Shown: positions 18,041 to 28,790, numbered from the stretch's first letter. The stretch: DNA of 64,000 nucleotides from Vibrio echinoideorum (GCF_024347455.1 NZ_AP025484.1:1364001-1428000), one strand, 5' to 3'. The notes: generated from the letters alone by a model not told the origin. Made by a program: numbers and translations.

Positions 18041-18856
18041 ATGTTACGAGTCGCGCTTGCCTCTCTTTTATCCTTAGCCCTGTCTTCTCAAGCTGCTTTT
18101 GCTCAAGAAACCAATATTTCGGGCTCCACTTCTGTATCGCGAGTTATGGATGTATTAGCAGAGGAGTACAACAAGACTCACCCTGATAACTATATTGCTG
18201 TTCAGGGTATTGGCTCTACGGCCGGTATTACTATGGTTAATAAAGGTGTATCTGATATCGGTATGAGCTCACGCTACTTAACAAATCGTGAGCAAAACGA
18301 AGAATTGAAGGTATTTCCAATTGCCTTTGACGGCCTAGCCGTTGTAACAAACCGTTCAAACGGTGTTACTAACGTAACCCGCGAACAACTGTTCGATATC
18401 TACAAAGGTAAGATCACGAACTGGAAAGAAGTGGGTGGTGCAGATCAACCTATCGCAGTGGTAACTCGTGAAGCTTCTTCAGGTTCACGCTACAGCTTCG
18501 AAAGCTTACTTGGTTTAACTCAAATCATTAACGACCGTCTGGTGTCTGATATCAATCCAAATAACTTGGTTGTAAACAGCAACAGCATGGTAAAAACGAT
18601 TGTTAACCATAACCCACACGCCATTGGGTTTATTTCAGTTGGTTCGATCGACCGTTCAATTAAGGCAATCACCTTTGAAGGCGTAGAACCAACATCAAAG
18701 AACATTGCTAACCACAGCTATGAATTGGCTCGCCCATTCTTATTGCTACACAAAACAGACTCTGTTTCTGACGAGAGCAAAGATTTCATTAAGTTCGTAA
18801 AGTCAAAGCAAGGGCAAGATCTTATCGAAGAGTACGGTTATACACGTATTAAGTAA
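18041..18856 (+). CDS. PstS-like phosphate substrate-binding protein
   Basis: A 271-residue periplasmic protein of the phosphate-binding family. Residues 1-23 are a signal peptide (AFA cleavage). The ligand-binding signature is visible as ISGSTSVSRVMDVLAEEYN, SDIGMSSRYL and VTREASSGSRYSFESLL, in which Ser/Thr/Arg hydrogen-bond phosphate. No pstCAB genes are nearby, so it must serve transporters encoded elsewhere or another purpose. ATG 18041 has an ideal AGGAG site; a TTG two codons earlier is discounted. The putative Pho box upstream supports phosphate-starvation control. Confidence 0.88.
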   Translation: MLRVALASLLSLALSSQAAFAQETNISGSTSVSRVMDVLAEEYNKTHPDNYIAVQGIGSTAGITMVNKGVSDIGMSSRYLTNREQNEELKVFPIAFDGLAVVTNRSNGVTNVTREQLFDIYKGKITNWKEVGGADQPIAVVTREASSGSRYSFESLLGLTQIINDRLVSDINPNNLVVNSNSMVKTIVNHNPHAIGFISVGSIDRSIKAITFEGVEPTSKNIANHSYELARPFLLLHKTDSVSDESKDFIKFVKSKQGQDLIEEYGYTRIK

Positions 18857-18895
18857 CGGCTCTTAGATAGAGTAAATGCGAGATATCGCACAAAC

Positions 18896-18926
18896 AAAAA
18901 GAGAGAGCACTAAGCTCTCTCTTTTT
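18896..18926. terminator. Bidirectional intrinsic terminator
   Basis: A 13-bp stem (18896-18908 with 18914-18926), loop ACTAA, T-run on the plus strand, between the convergent PstS-like and MaoC genes. Confidence 0.9.
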
Positions 18927-18976
18927 TTTGGAATCTATAATCTTCGTTTAAGAGTCATTTCACTTACAGCAAAGGA

Positions 18977-19663
18977 TTAGAAATGCAGTTGGATTACCGA
19001 AACAATCACAGCACCAGGGCGACGAACCCCTTCGATTTCTACGCGGATTTCGCGTTCAATCTCTAAACCTTTTTTAATTGGCGTTACTTTTGTCAACGTG
19101 CTCTTAGCGCGGACGTTACTGCCCGACTTTACAGGGTATGGAAAACGAACTTGGTTAAGACCAATGTTTACAACCATCTTAGCTGTTGGGAATTGAGATT
19201 TATCAGGATCAACACTGTCAGTCAGTCGTGGAAGCAAAGACAACGTTAAAAAACCATGTGCGATGGTTGTTTTGAACGGAGAGTCTGTTTCTGCCTTAGA
19301 AGGCTCAGTATGAATCCACTGCATATCTTCAGTAACAAGGCCGAACTGATTAATACGTTCTTGACTTACATTGATCCAGTCACCAGTATGAATAACCTCA
19401 CCGATCTGCTGATTGAGCTCATCAAACACAAGTTGAGCTTCTTGCTTTAACACGGTCGGCTGCTCTATTGGCATTTCAGGTGCATCTTCATTTACCGCTG
19501 GTTTGTGGTGATCACGAACCCATGCGAAAAAATGGCTATTTTGCGTACGATCAAGAAAGTCGCCCCAGTAATCTCTAAGAGCTGGAGACATCCATTGCAT
19601 AAACTCTGAGTGTTGCGAAGACACGCTATCGCCTCGGTGTTTAAATAAATCAATGACTTTCAT
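18977..19663 (-). CDS. MaoC-like dehydratase/thioester hydratase
   Basis: A 228-residue protein with an N-terminal helical stretch (residues 1-80, rich in Trp and acidic residues) and a MaoC hot-dog domain (about 85-220). The hydratase motif is visible: VSQERINQFGLVTEDMQWIH, then FKTTIAHGFLTLSLLP, in which Asp and His are the usual catalytic pair of R-specific enoyl-CoA hydratases. It probably hydrates enoyl-CoA thioesters in fatty-acid or polyhydroxyalkanoate metabolism; the substrate is inferred from family. Start at 19663 has GAGG 5-6 nt upstream; six extra in-frame codons (MCIEVL) are dropped. Confidence 0.85.
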   Translation of the reverse strand: MKVIDLFKHRGDSVSSQHSEFMQWMSPALRDYWGDFLDRTQNSHFFAWVRDHHKPAVNEDAPEMPIEQPTVLKQEAQLVFDELNQQIGEVIHTGDWINVSQERINQFGLVTEDMQWIHTEPSKAETDSPFKTTIAHGFLTLSLLPRLTDSVDPDKSQFPTAKMVVNIGLNQVRFPYPVKSGSNVRAKSTLTKVTPIKKGLEIEREIRVEIEGVRRPGAVIVSVIQLHF

Positions 19664-19896
19664 AAGAACCTCAATGCACATAAAATTTCAATATAACTTC
19701 GTAATTTTGAAACACTTCACACTATTGTGCAAATGTTTTCGAGCATACACTCGTTCGCTGAACCATGATATTTCATTAATAAACAGTAGCTTAATAATAA
19801 AACATCATTTTATTACAAAACCCAAATTAGAGTGTTAGCTCCATCACATAATAAAGATCTGAGTATATAAAAAGCGTTTTTATTCCACTTGTGAAT
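19664..19896. other. AT-rich intergenic region
   Basis: The MaoC promoter must lie here. An 8-bp inverted repeat TTTTATTC/GAATAAAA (near 19877-19901) precedes the RND terminator. No gene was seen. Confidence 0.45.
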
Positions 19897-19926
19897 AAAA
19901 AAAGGCTTAGCACAATGCTAAGCCTT
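19897..19926 (-). terminator. Terminator of the RND efflux operon
   Basis: A perfect 11-bp stem (19902-19912 with 19916-19926), 3-nt loop, followed on the minus strand by a T-run. Confidence 0.9.
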
Positions 19927-19980
19927 CGTTTTTATGAGGGGCTAGTTTACGAAAAATAAGTTTACAGGGAATTAAATTCT

Positions 19981-22900
19981 CTATTCATCATCAAGCGGAA
20001 CTAACTTGGTATTACCACCGTGTGCCTTCTCTCGCTTACTTTGTATGAATGCATAGAAGCCTGGAATTAGGAACGTACCAGCCAATAACACACATAACAG
20101 ACCGCCGATTAGGGAAATACCCAACGAGTTCTGACTCACGTGACCTGCACCCGCAGCGAAGATTAGCGGGAAGATACCGAGTATGAATGACCAAGACGTC
20201 ATGTTCACAGCACGGAAACGCAACGTACCTCCCTTCACAGCTGCATCTTCGATTGATGTATTTTTCTCTTCACGCTCAACTTTCGCGAACTCCACAATCA
20301 AAATTGCGTTCTTCGCGGCCAAGGCTATCAAGAGCACCAAACCAATTTGTGCATAAAGGTTCAGCGGTGTACCAGTTAAGTTCAGAGCTAAGAAGGAACC
20401 TAAGGTTGCGACCGGTACTACTAAGATAATTGCTATAGGTATTGTCCAACTCTCGTACTGAGCCACCATAAACAAGTAGATGAAGATCAGTGCCAGTGCG
20501 AACGCAAAGATAGCTTGGTTGCCTGCCAGTACTTCTTGGTAAGCCATGCCTGTCCATTCGTACTGATAACCCTGAGGTAAGACGTCAGCGGCTACACGCT
20601 CCATTGCTGCAATCGCATCACCACTTGAATAGCCCGGTGCAGGTTGCCCTTGAATCACCGCACTGCGGTACATGTTGTAACGCCATGCTACATCAGGTTC
20701 AAAGATTTGATCGTAAGTCACCAAAGTACTTAGCGGAATCATTTCATCGTTAGAAGAGCGTACGTGGAATCGTTGTAAGTCATCCATGCTGCTACGGTGT
20801 TCACTATCAGCTTGCATAGTTACACGGAAGTTCTTACCAAACATGGTGAAATCGTTCACGTAAAGCGAACCCAGATTACCTTGTAAAGTCTGGAAGATTT
20901 CCGATAGTGGGATACCTAATTGTTGCGCCTTCTCACGGTCAATATCGACATAGTAGTGAGGCACGTTCGCACGGAATGTACTGAATGTATGTGAAATCTC
21001 AGGCTGTTTAGTCGCCTCAGCAATCACATCATTCATTACTATTGCAAGATCAGTACGGCTACGACCTAGCGTATCTTCTAGAACAAATTCAAAGCCTGAT
21101 GCTGCACCCATGCCAGGTACTGCAGGTGGGCCCATCGCAAACACAATCGCTTGAGGCAGTTCAGTTGCCGCTCGGCCATTGATACGACGAGAAATCGCAG
21201 AGGCAGAATGTTCACCATCTAACGCGTTACGCATATCCCAATCGTGGAGCTTGATAAATAGCGACGCACCATTTGACGCGGAAGCGCCAGTCATGAACGC
21301 GTAGCCATTAACCAATGTCACTCCATCAACACCCGGTTCCTGCTCTACCATCTCTAACAGTTGCCCTGTCACGTCTTCTGTACGAGATAGCGATGCCGCA
21401 TCCGGTAGTTGTACGTTGACCAGCAAAATACCTTTATCTTCTTGAGGTACGAACGCTGTAGACGTCGTCTTCGCAAAGTAAGTAACGGCAGCCAGTGCTA
21501 CTACAAAGAAGGTAAATAGCAAAACGCCTTTCTTCACAAGGAAGCCAGCGATTTGACCATATTTGTTAGTAACGTTTTCTAGACCGCGGTTAAACGCTTG
21601 ATACCAACGCGACGTATTACCACCGCCCTGTTTAAGAACCAATGAACACAACGCAGGAGAAAGCGTTAATGCGTTAATCGAAGAGATAACAACCGCAATA
21701 CAGATGGTCAGAGCGAACTGACGGTACATGATGCCGGTAATACCGGGTAACATGGCTACAGGTATGAAAACGGCTAACAGAACTAAAGTTGAAGTAACGA
21801 TCGGGCCAGTTACTTCTTTCATTGCGATTAATGTTGCTTTACGTGGGGAGATCGTTGGATCTTTGGCCATGGTGGTATCAACGTTCTCGATAACCAAGAT
21901 CGCATCATCTACTACGATACCAATCGCCAATATCAAACCAAACAGCGTCACCGTGTTGATGGTGAAACCCGTCATCTGCATGATCGCAAAGGTACCAATC
22001 AAAGATACCGGAATCGCAACCACAGGAATCAAGGTTGCACGCGCACTGCCCAAGAACAAGTACGTAACCGCGATAACCAGCAAGATAGCTTCGATGAGTG
22101 TTTTGACTACGCCTTTAATCGATTCAGCAACGAATACCGTGGTGTCATAACTCGCCTCGTAAGCCACACCTTCAGGGAAGTTAGTGCTTAGATTGTCGAG
22201 CATAGCCATGACCGCTTTACCACTTTCCAACGCGTTTGCGTCTGACTGAAGTGACAGCGTTACGATTGAAGCGTCTTGTCCTCGGTATTTACCATTGCCA
22301 TCGTAGAACTTTTTACCCAGTTCAACACGTGCAATATCTTTTAGATAAACCGTTGAACCGTCTTGATTTGCTCGAAGTACAACATTTTCAAACTCATCAG
22401 CCGTTTCTAGTCGGCCTTTTGTTACCAAGTTGAACTGTACTTCTTGCGGGTTACTGTAAGGTGCAGCACCAATACGACCAGCAGCCACTTGAACGTTCTG
22501 TTCAGCCAATGCGCCATACACATCTGATGTCGTTAAGTTCAGGTTAGCCATTTTTTCAGGATCTAACCAAACACGCATCGAGTACTCGCCGCCGCCTAAA
22601 ACGTTAACTTCACTAATGCCTGACACACGTGCCAATTGGTCTTTAATGTTTAAGTTTACGTAGTTGATCAAGAACTGGTCATCATACTCACCGTTTGGCG
22701 AGTAGAAGTTCAATACCATCAAAAGGTCAGGCGAGCGTTTCTTCACCGTCACACCCACCATTCTTACTTCTTGTGGTAGCTTCGATTCGATTTGAGCAAC
22801 TCGATTCTGAACGTTGACTTGAGCCATATCAGCATCAGTACCAACGTCAAAAGTTACGTTAAGATTGTATGAACCATCGTTAGCACTTTTAGAAGACATG

Positions 22901-23133
22901 TAGATCATATCTTCTACACCGTTAACCGATGTCTCTATGGGGTCAGCTATCGCTTGTTCTACAACTTCAGCACTTGCACCTGTGTAGTATGCCGACACGC
23001 TAACAGAAGGAGGGCTAATTTTTGGATATTCAGCCACTGGTAAGATAGCGAGAGAGATCGCACCTGCCAGCGTTAATATTATGGATATTACAAGGGCAAA
23101 CTTAGGCCTTTGAATAAAGAAACGACTTAACAT
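19981..23133 (-). CDS. RND efflux pump inner-membrane transporter (HAE-1, AcrB-like)
   Basis: A 1050-residue proton-driven multidrug exporter of the hydrophobe/amphiphile efflux-1 family, full length compared with AcrB. Twelve membrane segments are expected: one at the N-terminus ([20 protein letters not shown]), five near 330-500, and the mirror set in the second half. The proton-relay pair is present in [14 protein letters not shown] of helix 4, and the GFAF-like repeat signature [15 protein letters not shown] follows. It works as a trimer with the adaptor encoded just upstream (11-bp gap) and a TolC-type channel encoded elsewhere. No regulator gene is adjacent. Confidence 0.95.
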   Translation of the reverse strand: MLSRFFIQRPKFALVISIILTLAGAISLAILPVAEYPKISPPSVSVSAYYTGASAEVVEQAIADPIETSVNGVEDMIYMSSKSANDGSYNLNVTFDVGTDADMAQVNVQNRVAQIESKLPQEVRMVGVTVKKRSPDLLMVLNFYSPNGEYDDQFLINYVNLNIKDQLARVSGISEVNVLGGGEYSMRVWLDPEKMANLNLTTSDVYGALAEQNVQVAAGRIGAAPYSNPQEVQFNLVTKGRLETADEFENVVLRANQDGSTVYLKDIARVELGKKFYDGNGKYRGQDASIVTLSLQSDANALESGKAVMAMLDNLSTNFPEGVAYEASYDTTVFVAESIKGVVKTLIEAILLVIAVTYLFLGSARATLIPVVAIPVSLIGTFAIMQMTGFTINTVTLFGLILAIGIVVDDAILVIENVDTTMAKDPTISPRKATLIAMKEVTGPIVTSTLVLLAVFIPVAMLPGITGIMYRQFALTICIAVVISSINALTLSPALCSLVLKQGGGNTSRWYQAFNRGLENVTNKYGQIAGFLVKKGVLLFTFFVVALAAVTYFAKTTSTAFVPQEDKGILLVNVQLPDAASLSRTEDVTGQLLEMVEQEPGVDGVTLVNGYAFMTGASASNGASLFIKLHDWDMRNALDGEHSASAISRRINGRAATELPQAIVFAMGPPAVPGMGAASGFEFVLEDTLGRSRTDLAIVMNDVIAEATKQPEISHTFSTFRANVPHYYVDIDREKAQQLGIPLSEIFQTLQGNLGSLYVNDFTMFGKNFRVTMQADSEHRSSMDDLQRFHVRSSNDEMIPLSTLVTYDQIFEPDVAWRYNMYRSAVIQGQPAPGYSSGDAIAAMERVAADVLPQGYQYEWTGMAYQEVLAGNQAIFAFALALIFIYLFMVAQYESWTIPIAIILVVPVATLGSFLALNLTGTPLNLYAQIGLVLLIALAAKNAILIVEFAKVEREEKNTSIEDAAVKGGTLRFRAVNMTSWSFILGIFPLIFAAGAGHVSQNSLGISLIGGLLCVLLAGTFLIPGFYAFIQSKREKAHGGNTKLVPLDDE

Positions 23134-23144
23134 AATTACGCCCC

Positions 23145-24284
23145 TTACTCGGCTTGTTCAGCAGCAGAAGGTTGAATGCGAACAGACATACCATTACGCA
23201 CACGCTGTAAGCCTTGAGTGATGACCGCGTCGCCCTTCTCTAATCCAGAGTGAACGATCACGCCGCCTTCAACCTGTCGACCCATCTCGATATTTCTGCG
23301 CTCAGCTATTGGTGTTGCGTCGCCTTCTACTAGCACCATCACAAAGTCACCCTCTAAATCGGTTTGAACCGCACGACGGGGAATCGTCACGACATCAATA
23401 GATTGTTTATCTCGAAGATCGATACGAACATGTTGGCCTGGTAACAATTGTTGCATTGGGTTATCAGCAATGGCGCGCATCGCGATCGTGCCAGTATTTA
23501 AGTTAATGCGGTTGCCTAAAAAGTCGAGTTGGCCTAGGTGTTCGAATGCTTCACCATTTTCCAACACGATCTCTACTTCAACACGAGCAGAATCACTGCT
23601 GCCATCACCTTCAATACGATCCATACCTAACTCAATGCGTTCGCGCTCACTAATACTGAACGAAGCATGGATTGGGTCTAAGCTAACCAATGTAGTCAGT
23701 ACACCTGAAGACGGTGAAACTAGATCACCTTTACTTACTTTAGTGTCACTGATTCTTCCAGAGAAAGGCGCAACGATTTTAGTATGAGAAAGCTGAACAT
23801 TCGCGGCGTTTAACTGAGCATGGCTTGCTTCAAGTTGTGCTTGAGAACCGAGTAATGAAGCTGTCAATGCGTCAAATTCCGATTGAGAAATACTGCCTTT
23901 TGGAAGTAGGTTCTTACCACGGTTGAAATCAAGCTCGGCTTTTTTAAGGTTGGCATTCGCTTGAGCAACAGATGCTTTCGCACTCGCAACTTCAGCTTCA
24001 AATGAGGATGGCTCAATTGAGTAAAGCAATTGACCCTTTTCGACCATTTGACCTTCTTTGAAATGACGGCTTTGTAAATAACCTGAAACCTGCGCAGTGA
24101 TCGCAGTGTCTTCAACGGCTTCAATACGACCGATGTATGACTTACTTTGCTGGTGAGAAATAACACTAACATCCTGTACAGCTACGAGAGGTAAAGGCGC
24201 TTGTTTGGCATTTTGGGCATCTTGCCCGCATCCAGCAAGAAAAAGAGAGCTTGCAAGAGCCGTAAGGATTAACTTTTTACGCAT
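23145..24284 (-). CDS. RND efflux periplasmic adaptor (membrane fusion protein)
   Basis: A 379-residue AcrA-like lipoprotein linking the RND pump to the outer-membrane channel. ATG 24284 begins [19 protein letters not shown], with a good lipobox (LAGC, Cys19), so it is anchored in the inner membrane. Lipoyl/beta-barrel halves flank a helical hairpin ([20 protein letters not shown] to [15 protein letters not shown]). The C-terminal part [18 protein letters not shown] is typical. The frame extends 21 codons to another ATG at 24347, which would spoil the lipoprotein signal. First gene of the efflux operon. Confidence 0.93.
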   Translation of the reverse strand: MRKKLILTALASSLFLAGCGQDAQNAKQAPLPLVAVQDVSVISHQQSKSYIGRIEAVEDTAITAQVSGYLQSRHFKEGQMVEKGQLLYSIEPSSFEAEVASAKASVAQANANLKKAELDFNRGKNLLPKGSISQSEFDALTASLLGSQAQLEASHAQLNAANVQLSHTKIVAPFSGRISDTKVSKGDLVSPSSGVLTTLVSLDPIHASFSISERERIELGMDRIEGDGSSDSARVEVEIVLENGEAFEHLGQLDFLGNRINLNTGTIAMRAIADNPMQQLLPGQHVRIDLRDKQSIDVVTIPRRAVQTDLEGDFVMVLVEGDATPIAERRNIEMGRQVEGGVIVHSGLEKGDAVITQGLQRVRNGMSVRIQPSAAEQAE

Positions 24285-24543
24285 GGTTATACCGTCACTT
24301 ATGAGAAATTGAACAGCATAAAAGTTACGTAACACATCCGTCACCATTGTCCGAGGAATATCAATTATAACTAGCCAAAGTGTATCAATATGTTAATTGA
24401 AACTAAGTGCTTATAAAGTGATTACAAACGCGTTACAATTCCTAGGTAAATCAACCCCTCAGCTTTTGTTCTCTATGGATATTGTCTAACATCATGTATT
24501 GTCGGACAGATAAGCATTCACATTTAATTGTTAAGGAATTCTC

Positions 24544-24987
24544 ATGATTTCAAAATGGGCTAAACGTTTCTATCAAATGGCGGAATTGGTCGGTTCTTGG
24601 AGTAAAGATCCTTCAACTCAAGTCGGCGCCGTAATCACTAAGCACAACCGAATCGTATCAGTAGGTTTTAATGGCTATCCTCATGGTGTATCTGATAGCG
24701 CTGATACTGATGATCGTGAAATGAAATACCTCAAAACACTGCATGCTGAAGAGAACGCAATTCTATTCGCCAAGCGTGATTTAGATGGCTGTGAAGTTTG
24801 GGTAACTCACTTCCCTTGTCCAAATTGCGCAGCAAAGATCATTCAAACTGGTATCTCCGCTGTACACTGCCCAGAGCAAAGTGAAGACTTCCTTTCTCGT
24901 TGGGGAGATAAGATCAAGATAAGCCAAGATATGTTTGAACAGGCTGGAGTAACCGTTGATTGGCTACCACTCACCGATCTAGACTAA
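24544..24987 (+). CDS. Deoxycytidylate (dCMP) deaminase family protein
   Basis: A 147-residue zinc enzyme expected to convert dCMP to dUMP, feeding dTMP synthesis. The cytidine-deaminase fold motifs are complete: HAEEN at residues 67-71 (zinc His and catalytic Glu) and PCPNC at 91-95 (two zinc Cys). GFNGYPHGVSD and the N-terminal KDPSTQVGAVI agree with dCMP deaminases rather than tRNA or cytosine deaminases. AAGGAATTC precedes the ATG. It is divergent from the RND operon and appears monocistronic, with a terminator behind it. Confidence 0.88.
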   Translation: MISKWAKRFYQMAELVGSWSKDPSTQVGAVITKHNRIVSVGFNGYPHGVSDSADTDDREMKYLKTLHAEENAILFAKRDLDGCEVWVTHFPCPNCAAKIIQTGISAVHCPEQSEDFLSRWGDKIKISQDMFEQAGVTVDWLPLTDLD

Positions 24988-25044
24988 TTTCAGTAGGTTA
25001 ACCTAAGAAAATGAACTTCTAGGATATAGCTCGATTTCAAATAC

Positions 25045-25085
25045 AAAAAAGCCGAGAGTGATATTATCGCTCTCGGCTTTCTTTT
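25045..25085. terminator. Bidirectional terminator between convergent genes
   Basis: A stem of about 14 bp with one G-U pair (arms around 25048-25063 and 25066-25080), flanked by an A-run and a T-run. Confidence 0.88.
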
Positions 25086-25094
25086 TATTCTCTA

Positions 25095-25129
25095 TATCTA
25101 GTATCTAGTATCTAGTATCTAGTATCTAG
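25095..25129. repeat. Heptanucleotide repeat, five TATCTAG units
   Basis: Five perfect tandem copies of TATCTAG lie between the terminator and the 3' end of the MscS gene. Each copy contains CTAG, a rare tetranucleotide in many bacteria. The copy number may vary between strains. Confidence 0.95.
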
Positions 25130-25159
25130 TAAGCATAACACGCATAACGCCTAAAGGTA

Positions 25160-26002
25160 TTAAGCGTTGGTCGGGAATTCTATAGCGTAGGCTTCCATAA
25201 AATCCTTACGAATGTCTTGTTCCAAGTGAATCGCTTTTTCTGTTGGGCAGAAAATCATAAAATGTACTTCTTGCTCACCCGTTGAACTGCTTGTGATATG
25301 GATGTGAGGCTCAGAACCTGGAAGGTCAACACCAGCGTGCTTTTCAATCACCCCATTATAACGGCGCGCAACATCAATAAATTCTTCACAATGCTCTTCA
25401 ATTTTTTCGATAAGACCCGGCACCATTGGATATAGGTTGACGAAATCTTTTACCGTCACAAAGAAGTTGTGATAAACATAGCGCTTCATGAAGTTAAGAT
25501 TTTTCACTGGATAAGTGAAGAACATACTGTTTGGTAATGTCGCAGTCTTACCAGTAAAGTGATATTGCCCGTGATAGAGATCGATTTCCTGAATCACAGT
25601 CGCCATCAAGTTGTGCTCAATCACCTCACCACTAATTTTACCCACTTCAATCCAGTCACCAATTCTAAATGAACGTGAACTCGCACGTTGAATAGAACCG
25701 GTAAAACACAAAATGATCTCTTTCGATGCAACGACTATAGCAACTGCAATTGCCGTCACAGACAGTGCAAACTCGCTGATTTCAGATTTCCACAGCACAA
25801 ATAAAGTGACCATAATAATGGCAAAAGTACCGTTCTTGGTGCGTGACATCCAGTTACGTTGATCTTCACTGAGAAAAGCGACATCACCACGGATTCGAGA
25901 CAAAGTGATTCGTCGGATTATTAATATAATGCAGATGATCAGCACACTAAAAATAAACTTATTAGCGAGTAAGAAATCGATCACTTGCCACAACTTTTCC
26001 AT
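25160..26002 (-). CDS. MscS-family mechanosensitive channel
   Basis: A 280-residue inner-membrane protein of the small-conductance mechanosensitive channel family, which releases solutes on hypo-osmotic shock. Hydrophobic segments: residues 13-30 (FIFSVLIICIILII), 58-73 (FAIIMVTLFVLW), 77-103 (the pore-lining-like FALSVTAIAVAIVVASKEII). Then comes the beta domain (FRIGDWIEVGKISGEVIE) and a cytoplasmic part. The usual glycine/alanine packing of the MscS pore helix is only partly kept, so gating may differ. Start ATG 26002 has AAAGGA 8 nt upstream; the frame extends 34 codons further without support. Confidence 0.85.
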   Translation of the reverse strand: MEKLWQVIDFLLANKFIFSVLIICIILIIRRITLSRIRGDVAFLSEDQRNWMSRTKNGTFAIIMVTLFVLWKSEISEFALSVTAIAVAIVVASKEIILCFTGSIQRASSRSFRIGDWIEVGKISGEVIEHNLMATVIQEIDLYHGQYHFTGKTATLPNSMFFTYPVKNLNFMKRYVYHNFFVTVKDFVNLYPMVPGLIEKIEEHCEEFIDVARRYNGVIEKHAGVDLPGSEPHIHITSSSTGEQEVHFMIFCPTEKAIHLEQDIRKDFMEAYAIEFPTNA

Positions 26003-26105
26003 TACGTATTCCTTTGTATTACAACAATTAATCTTTATAACGACGAACTTTACAGCAACGAGCTTTACAACAATTAGCATTTGAAGAACTGGCTGAGAAA
26101 GCATT

Positions 26106-26138
26106 ATAAAAAAGCGCTCAAAAATAGAGCGCTTTTTT
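26106..26138 (-). terminator. Intrinsic terminator after the DM13 gene
   Basis: A perfect 12-bp stem (26108-26119 with 26127-26138), loop of 7 nt, T-run on the minus strand. It separates the DM13 and MscS genes, which point the same way. Confidence 0.9.
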
Positions 26139-26167
26139 GCGTGCCTAAATCAGCTTAGCTAAGGCTA

Positions 26168-26635
26168 TCATTTTATTTTGGCAGAAGTAATAAATTGGCC
26201 AAAAGTTTCACACCAAATCACAACCGTATTAAATCGATTAAGATCAGTACCTTCAGGCAGCTCAACCATAAATCGGTCGAATGTTTTTACATCTCCGACT
26301 CTCAGTAAATCGCTTTTACTATCATTGAAGGCCTGTTCGGTTTCAATGAACTTAGGTGATAGGTAAACTTTATAATCCGGTCCCGGTGCCAGTTCACCTT
26401 CAAAAGCGATCGTACTTTCAGTGACTGATACTTTCCCTTCTCCCCAATGCAAAAAGTCACTGTCTTGTCGGTCTTTGCTAAACTCACCGGTATAAATCGC
26501 CTGCTGGCTGATCACTTCAACAGAATTTATTGAAGGTGAATCTGGCTCTATCAAGATAGGCAGAGCATAAACACCAAGCCCAAAACCAAAAGCACCCACG
26601 GCTAAGTGGGTGCAAAGTAAAACTAACTTTTTCAT
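26168..26635 (-). CDS. DM13 domain exported protein
   Basis: A 155-residue protein with an N-terminal signal peptide or anchor (KKLVLLCTHLAVGAFGFGLGV with residues 3-23 hydrophobic) and a DM13 domain (about 45-153). The family fingerprint is visible in ELAPGPDYKVYLS and FNTVVIWCETFGQFITSA, including the conserved single Cys thought to take part in redox chemistry. The bacterial role is unknown. It lies between pepT and its own terminator on the same strand; a pepT-DM13 transcript is possible across the 77-bp gap. Confidence 0.82.
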   Translation of the reverse strand: MKKLVLLCTHLAVGAFGFGLGVYALPILIEPDSPSINSVEVISQQAIYTGEFSKDRQDSDFLHWGEGKVSVTESTIAFEGELAPGPDYKVYLSPKFIETEQAFNDSKSDLLRVGDVKTFDRFMVELPEGTDLNRFNTVVIWCETFGQFITSAKIK

Positions 26636-26712
26636 CGCGTACTCCCTTATGCTTAAGGAGAGTATTATTGAATACTCTCAAAAATACAAAGAGATATCGC
26701 GTTTTAAAATGG

Positions 26713-27945
26713 CTATTCTTGGTAGTGCGTAGCCGTACGTTGGGAAAGCGCAACAATCACTTTTGCTGCTTGTTCCATCCCTTGAATCGTAATGAACTCA
26801 TGAATACCGTGGAAGTTATAGCCACCAGTGAAGATATTCGGACATGGCAGTCCCATGAATGACAAACGCGCTCCATCAGTACCACCACGGATAGGCTTGA
26901 TCATTGGCTCAACATCGCATTCAATCATTGCTTGCTTCGCTAGCTCGATAATATGTTGATGTGGTTCCACCATCTCTTTCATATTGAAATAGCTGTCTGT
27001 TAGCACCAATTCAACACGTCCTTTTTCTAGACGTTCGTTCAACTCATCCACTTTTTGCTGCATGAAAGTCTTGCGTGCTTCTACGCCCTCACGCTCAAAA
27101 TCACGAATGATGTAACCTAGTTCGGAACGAGCCACACCCATTTCTGCTGATTTCAAATGATAGAAACCTTCATAACCTTCGGTACATTCTGGTGTTTCTT
27201 GCGTTGGCATCATCAATTGGAATTGAGCAGCGATGTTCATCGAGTTCACCATCTTACCTTTTGCGGTACCTGGGTGAACGTTTACACCATGACAGATAAC
27301 ATCAGCACTCGTGGCATTAAAGTTCTCAAATTCCAACTCCCCTACTGGACCACCATCTATGGTGTATGCCCACTCGGCGCCAAATTTTTCAACGTCAAAC
27401 AGGTTCGCACCACGGCCGATCTCTTCGTCTGGCGTGAAGCCAATACAAATATCGCCGTGTTTGATGTCTGGATTCGCTTTAAGGTAAGCAATCGCACTGA
27501 TGATTTCAGCGATACCCGCCTTATTATCTGCCCCAAGCAGTGTCGTGCCATCGGTAGTGATGAGGTCATGACCATGCAGGCTATCAAGATCTGGGTATTG
27601 GCTTGGATTCAGGCATTCGCCGCTTGCACCTAATTCAATCGTGCCACCTTGGTAATCTTTAATCACTTGAGGTTTTACGTTCGCACCTGAAGCATCAGGA
27701 GCGGTATCCATATGTGCGACAAAGCCAATGGCAGGCACATCGTAATCGACATTCGACGGCAGTTTCGCCATCAGATAACCATTTTCGTCTAAAGAGACAT
27801 CAGTTAACTCTAATGCGATCAATTCTGATTTTAAGGCTTCAGCAAATGTTATTTGACCCGGTGAACTTGGGCACTGCTGATTAGAAGGATCGGATTTAGT
27901 ATCAAAAGTAACGTAATTCAGGAAGCGTTCTACAAGCTTTTCCAT
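26713..27945 (-). CDS. pepT: Peptidase T (aminotripeptidase)
   Basis: A 410-residue cytoplasmic M20 metallopeptidase removing N-terminal residues from tripeptides. Two-zinc ligands match Salmonella/E. coli PepT: H78 and D80 (VAHMDTAPD), D140 (LLGADNKAG), the catalytic/ligand pair E174-E175 (TPDEEIGRG), D197 (TIDGG), and the C-terminal His of FHGIHEF. The dimerisation domain lies in the middle ([14 protein letters not shown]). Full length. The start has GGTGAG about 9 nt upstream. Confidence 0.95.
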   Translation of the reverse strand: MEKLVERFLNYVTFDTKSDPSNQQCPSSPGQITFAEALKSELIALELTDVSLDENGYLMAKLPSNVDYDVPAIGFVAHMDTAPDASGANVKPQVIKDYQGGTIELGASGECLNPSQYPDLDSLHGHDLITTDGTTLLGADNKAGIAEIISAIAYLKANPDIKHGDICIGFTPDEEIGRGANLFDVEKFGAEWAYTIDGGPVGELEFENFNATSADVICHGVNVHPGTAKGKMVNSMNIAAQFQLMMPTQETPECTEGYEGFYHLKSAEMGVARSELGYIIRDFEREGVEARKTFMQQKVDELNERLEKGRVELVLTDSYFNMKEMVEPHQHIIELAKQAMIECDVEPMIKPIRGGTDGARLSFMGLPCPNIFTGGYNFHGIHEFITIQGMEQAAKVIVALSQRTATHYQE

Positions 27946-28293
27946 AATTCATCTCACCATGGATTAAGTAATTGATTTACTGACCTAATTATTATGTCGA
28001 TAAGCGATGCATCGTTAAACAAATACGAACACAGAGTCAGTAACGAGGTTTTTCATCTTACGCCCCTGACCATCTATGTAATTGCTCTACATCATTATTG
28101 TGCGAAATTAGACGAGCTTCCTATACTTGAAATCAGAGGGTTTCGTCAGTTCAATATTGCATACGGATGATAAACGATGACTTTGTACACATTCTACGCC
28201 CTTCGCTCTCAGCCTAAAAAAAGTACAAAGTGGATGATGATCACTATTTATCCTTGATGCAGAATCTGTCATACGTTACACGGAGACACAGTT
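27946..28293. other. Intergenic region between pepT and a small gene
   Basis: A 348-bp gap between divergent genes. A palindromic CGATGCATCG occurs near 28005. No RNA gene or further open frame with support was seen. Confidence 0.45.
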
Positions 28294-28440
28294 ATGACGA
28301 TTAATAAATATTTCATTTTATCTCCTCAAGCCTTTGAGGAAACGCTTCAACCAGTATTGACTGAGAAAGAAGTTCAAAGGCAGGAAGCTCTAAAACAGGC
28401 GCAATCTCAAGGTGGGTTTGACACCAACGCGACCTCGTAA
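28294..28440 (+). CDS. Small 48-residue protein
   Basis: ATG 28294 follows CGGAGACACAGTT, a good ribosome binding site, and encodes 48 residues beginning MTINKYFILSPQAFEE and ending FDTNATS. The middle is a charged helix (TEKEVQRQEALKQAQSQ). There is no signal peptide or membrane segment. It has its own terminator 40 bp downstream, so it looks like a single-gene transcript. I do not recognise the family. The good ribosome binding site and isolated terminator favour a real gene. Confidence 0.6.
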   Translation: MTINKYFILSPQAFEETLQPVLTEKEVQRQEALKQAQSQGGFDTNATS

Positions 28441-28790
28441 CTTAATCAATACTCAGACAGTATTTATAGAACCCCTAATAAAAGAGCTCTACTTCTCGTT
28501 GATGTAGAGCTCTTTTGTCTTTGACTCTTTATCCTCTATTTCTATAACGCCCTATTCAGGCGTCGAACCCATTCACGTGTTGTAACTCCGCTGCTTTATA
28601 TCTATAGCTCCACGACTATGCAGCTAGCTCACTCGCTACGCTGAGAAATGACTCATTAAACTTCCCCCAGCCATACCTTGTCGTGCCATTTTGTGCTAAT
28701 AATTCATATTCGTTTTCATTCCTCACTCGCCCCTTTTCAAAAACTATAATGCGAGTACCAGAGAACTTAACCACAGGAATCCCGAATTCA
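28441..28790. other. Intergenic region
   Basis: Contains the terminator at 28480-28516 and the promoter region of the aldo/keto reductase; nothing else was recognised. Confidence 0.45.
28480..28516 (+). terminator. Terminator of the 48-residue gene
   Basis: A perfect 13-bp stem (28480-28492 with 28504-28516) with an 11-nt loop and a TTTT end. Confidence 0.85.
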
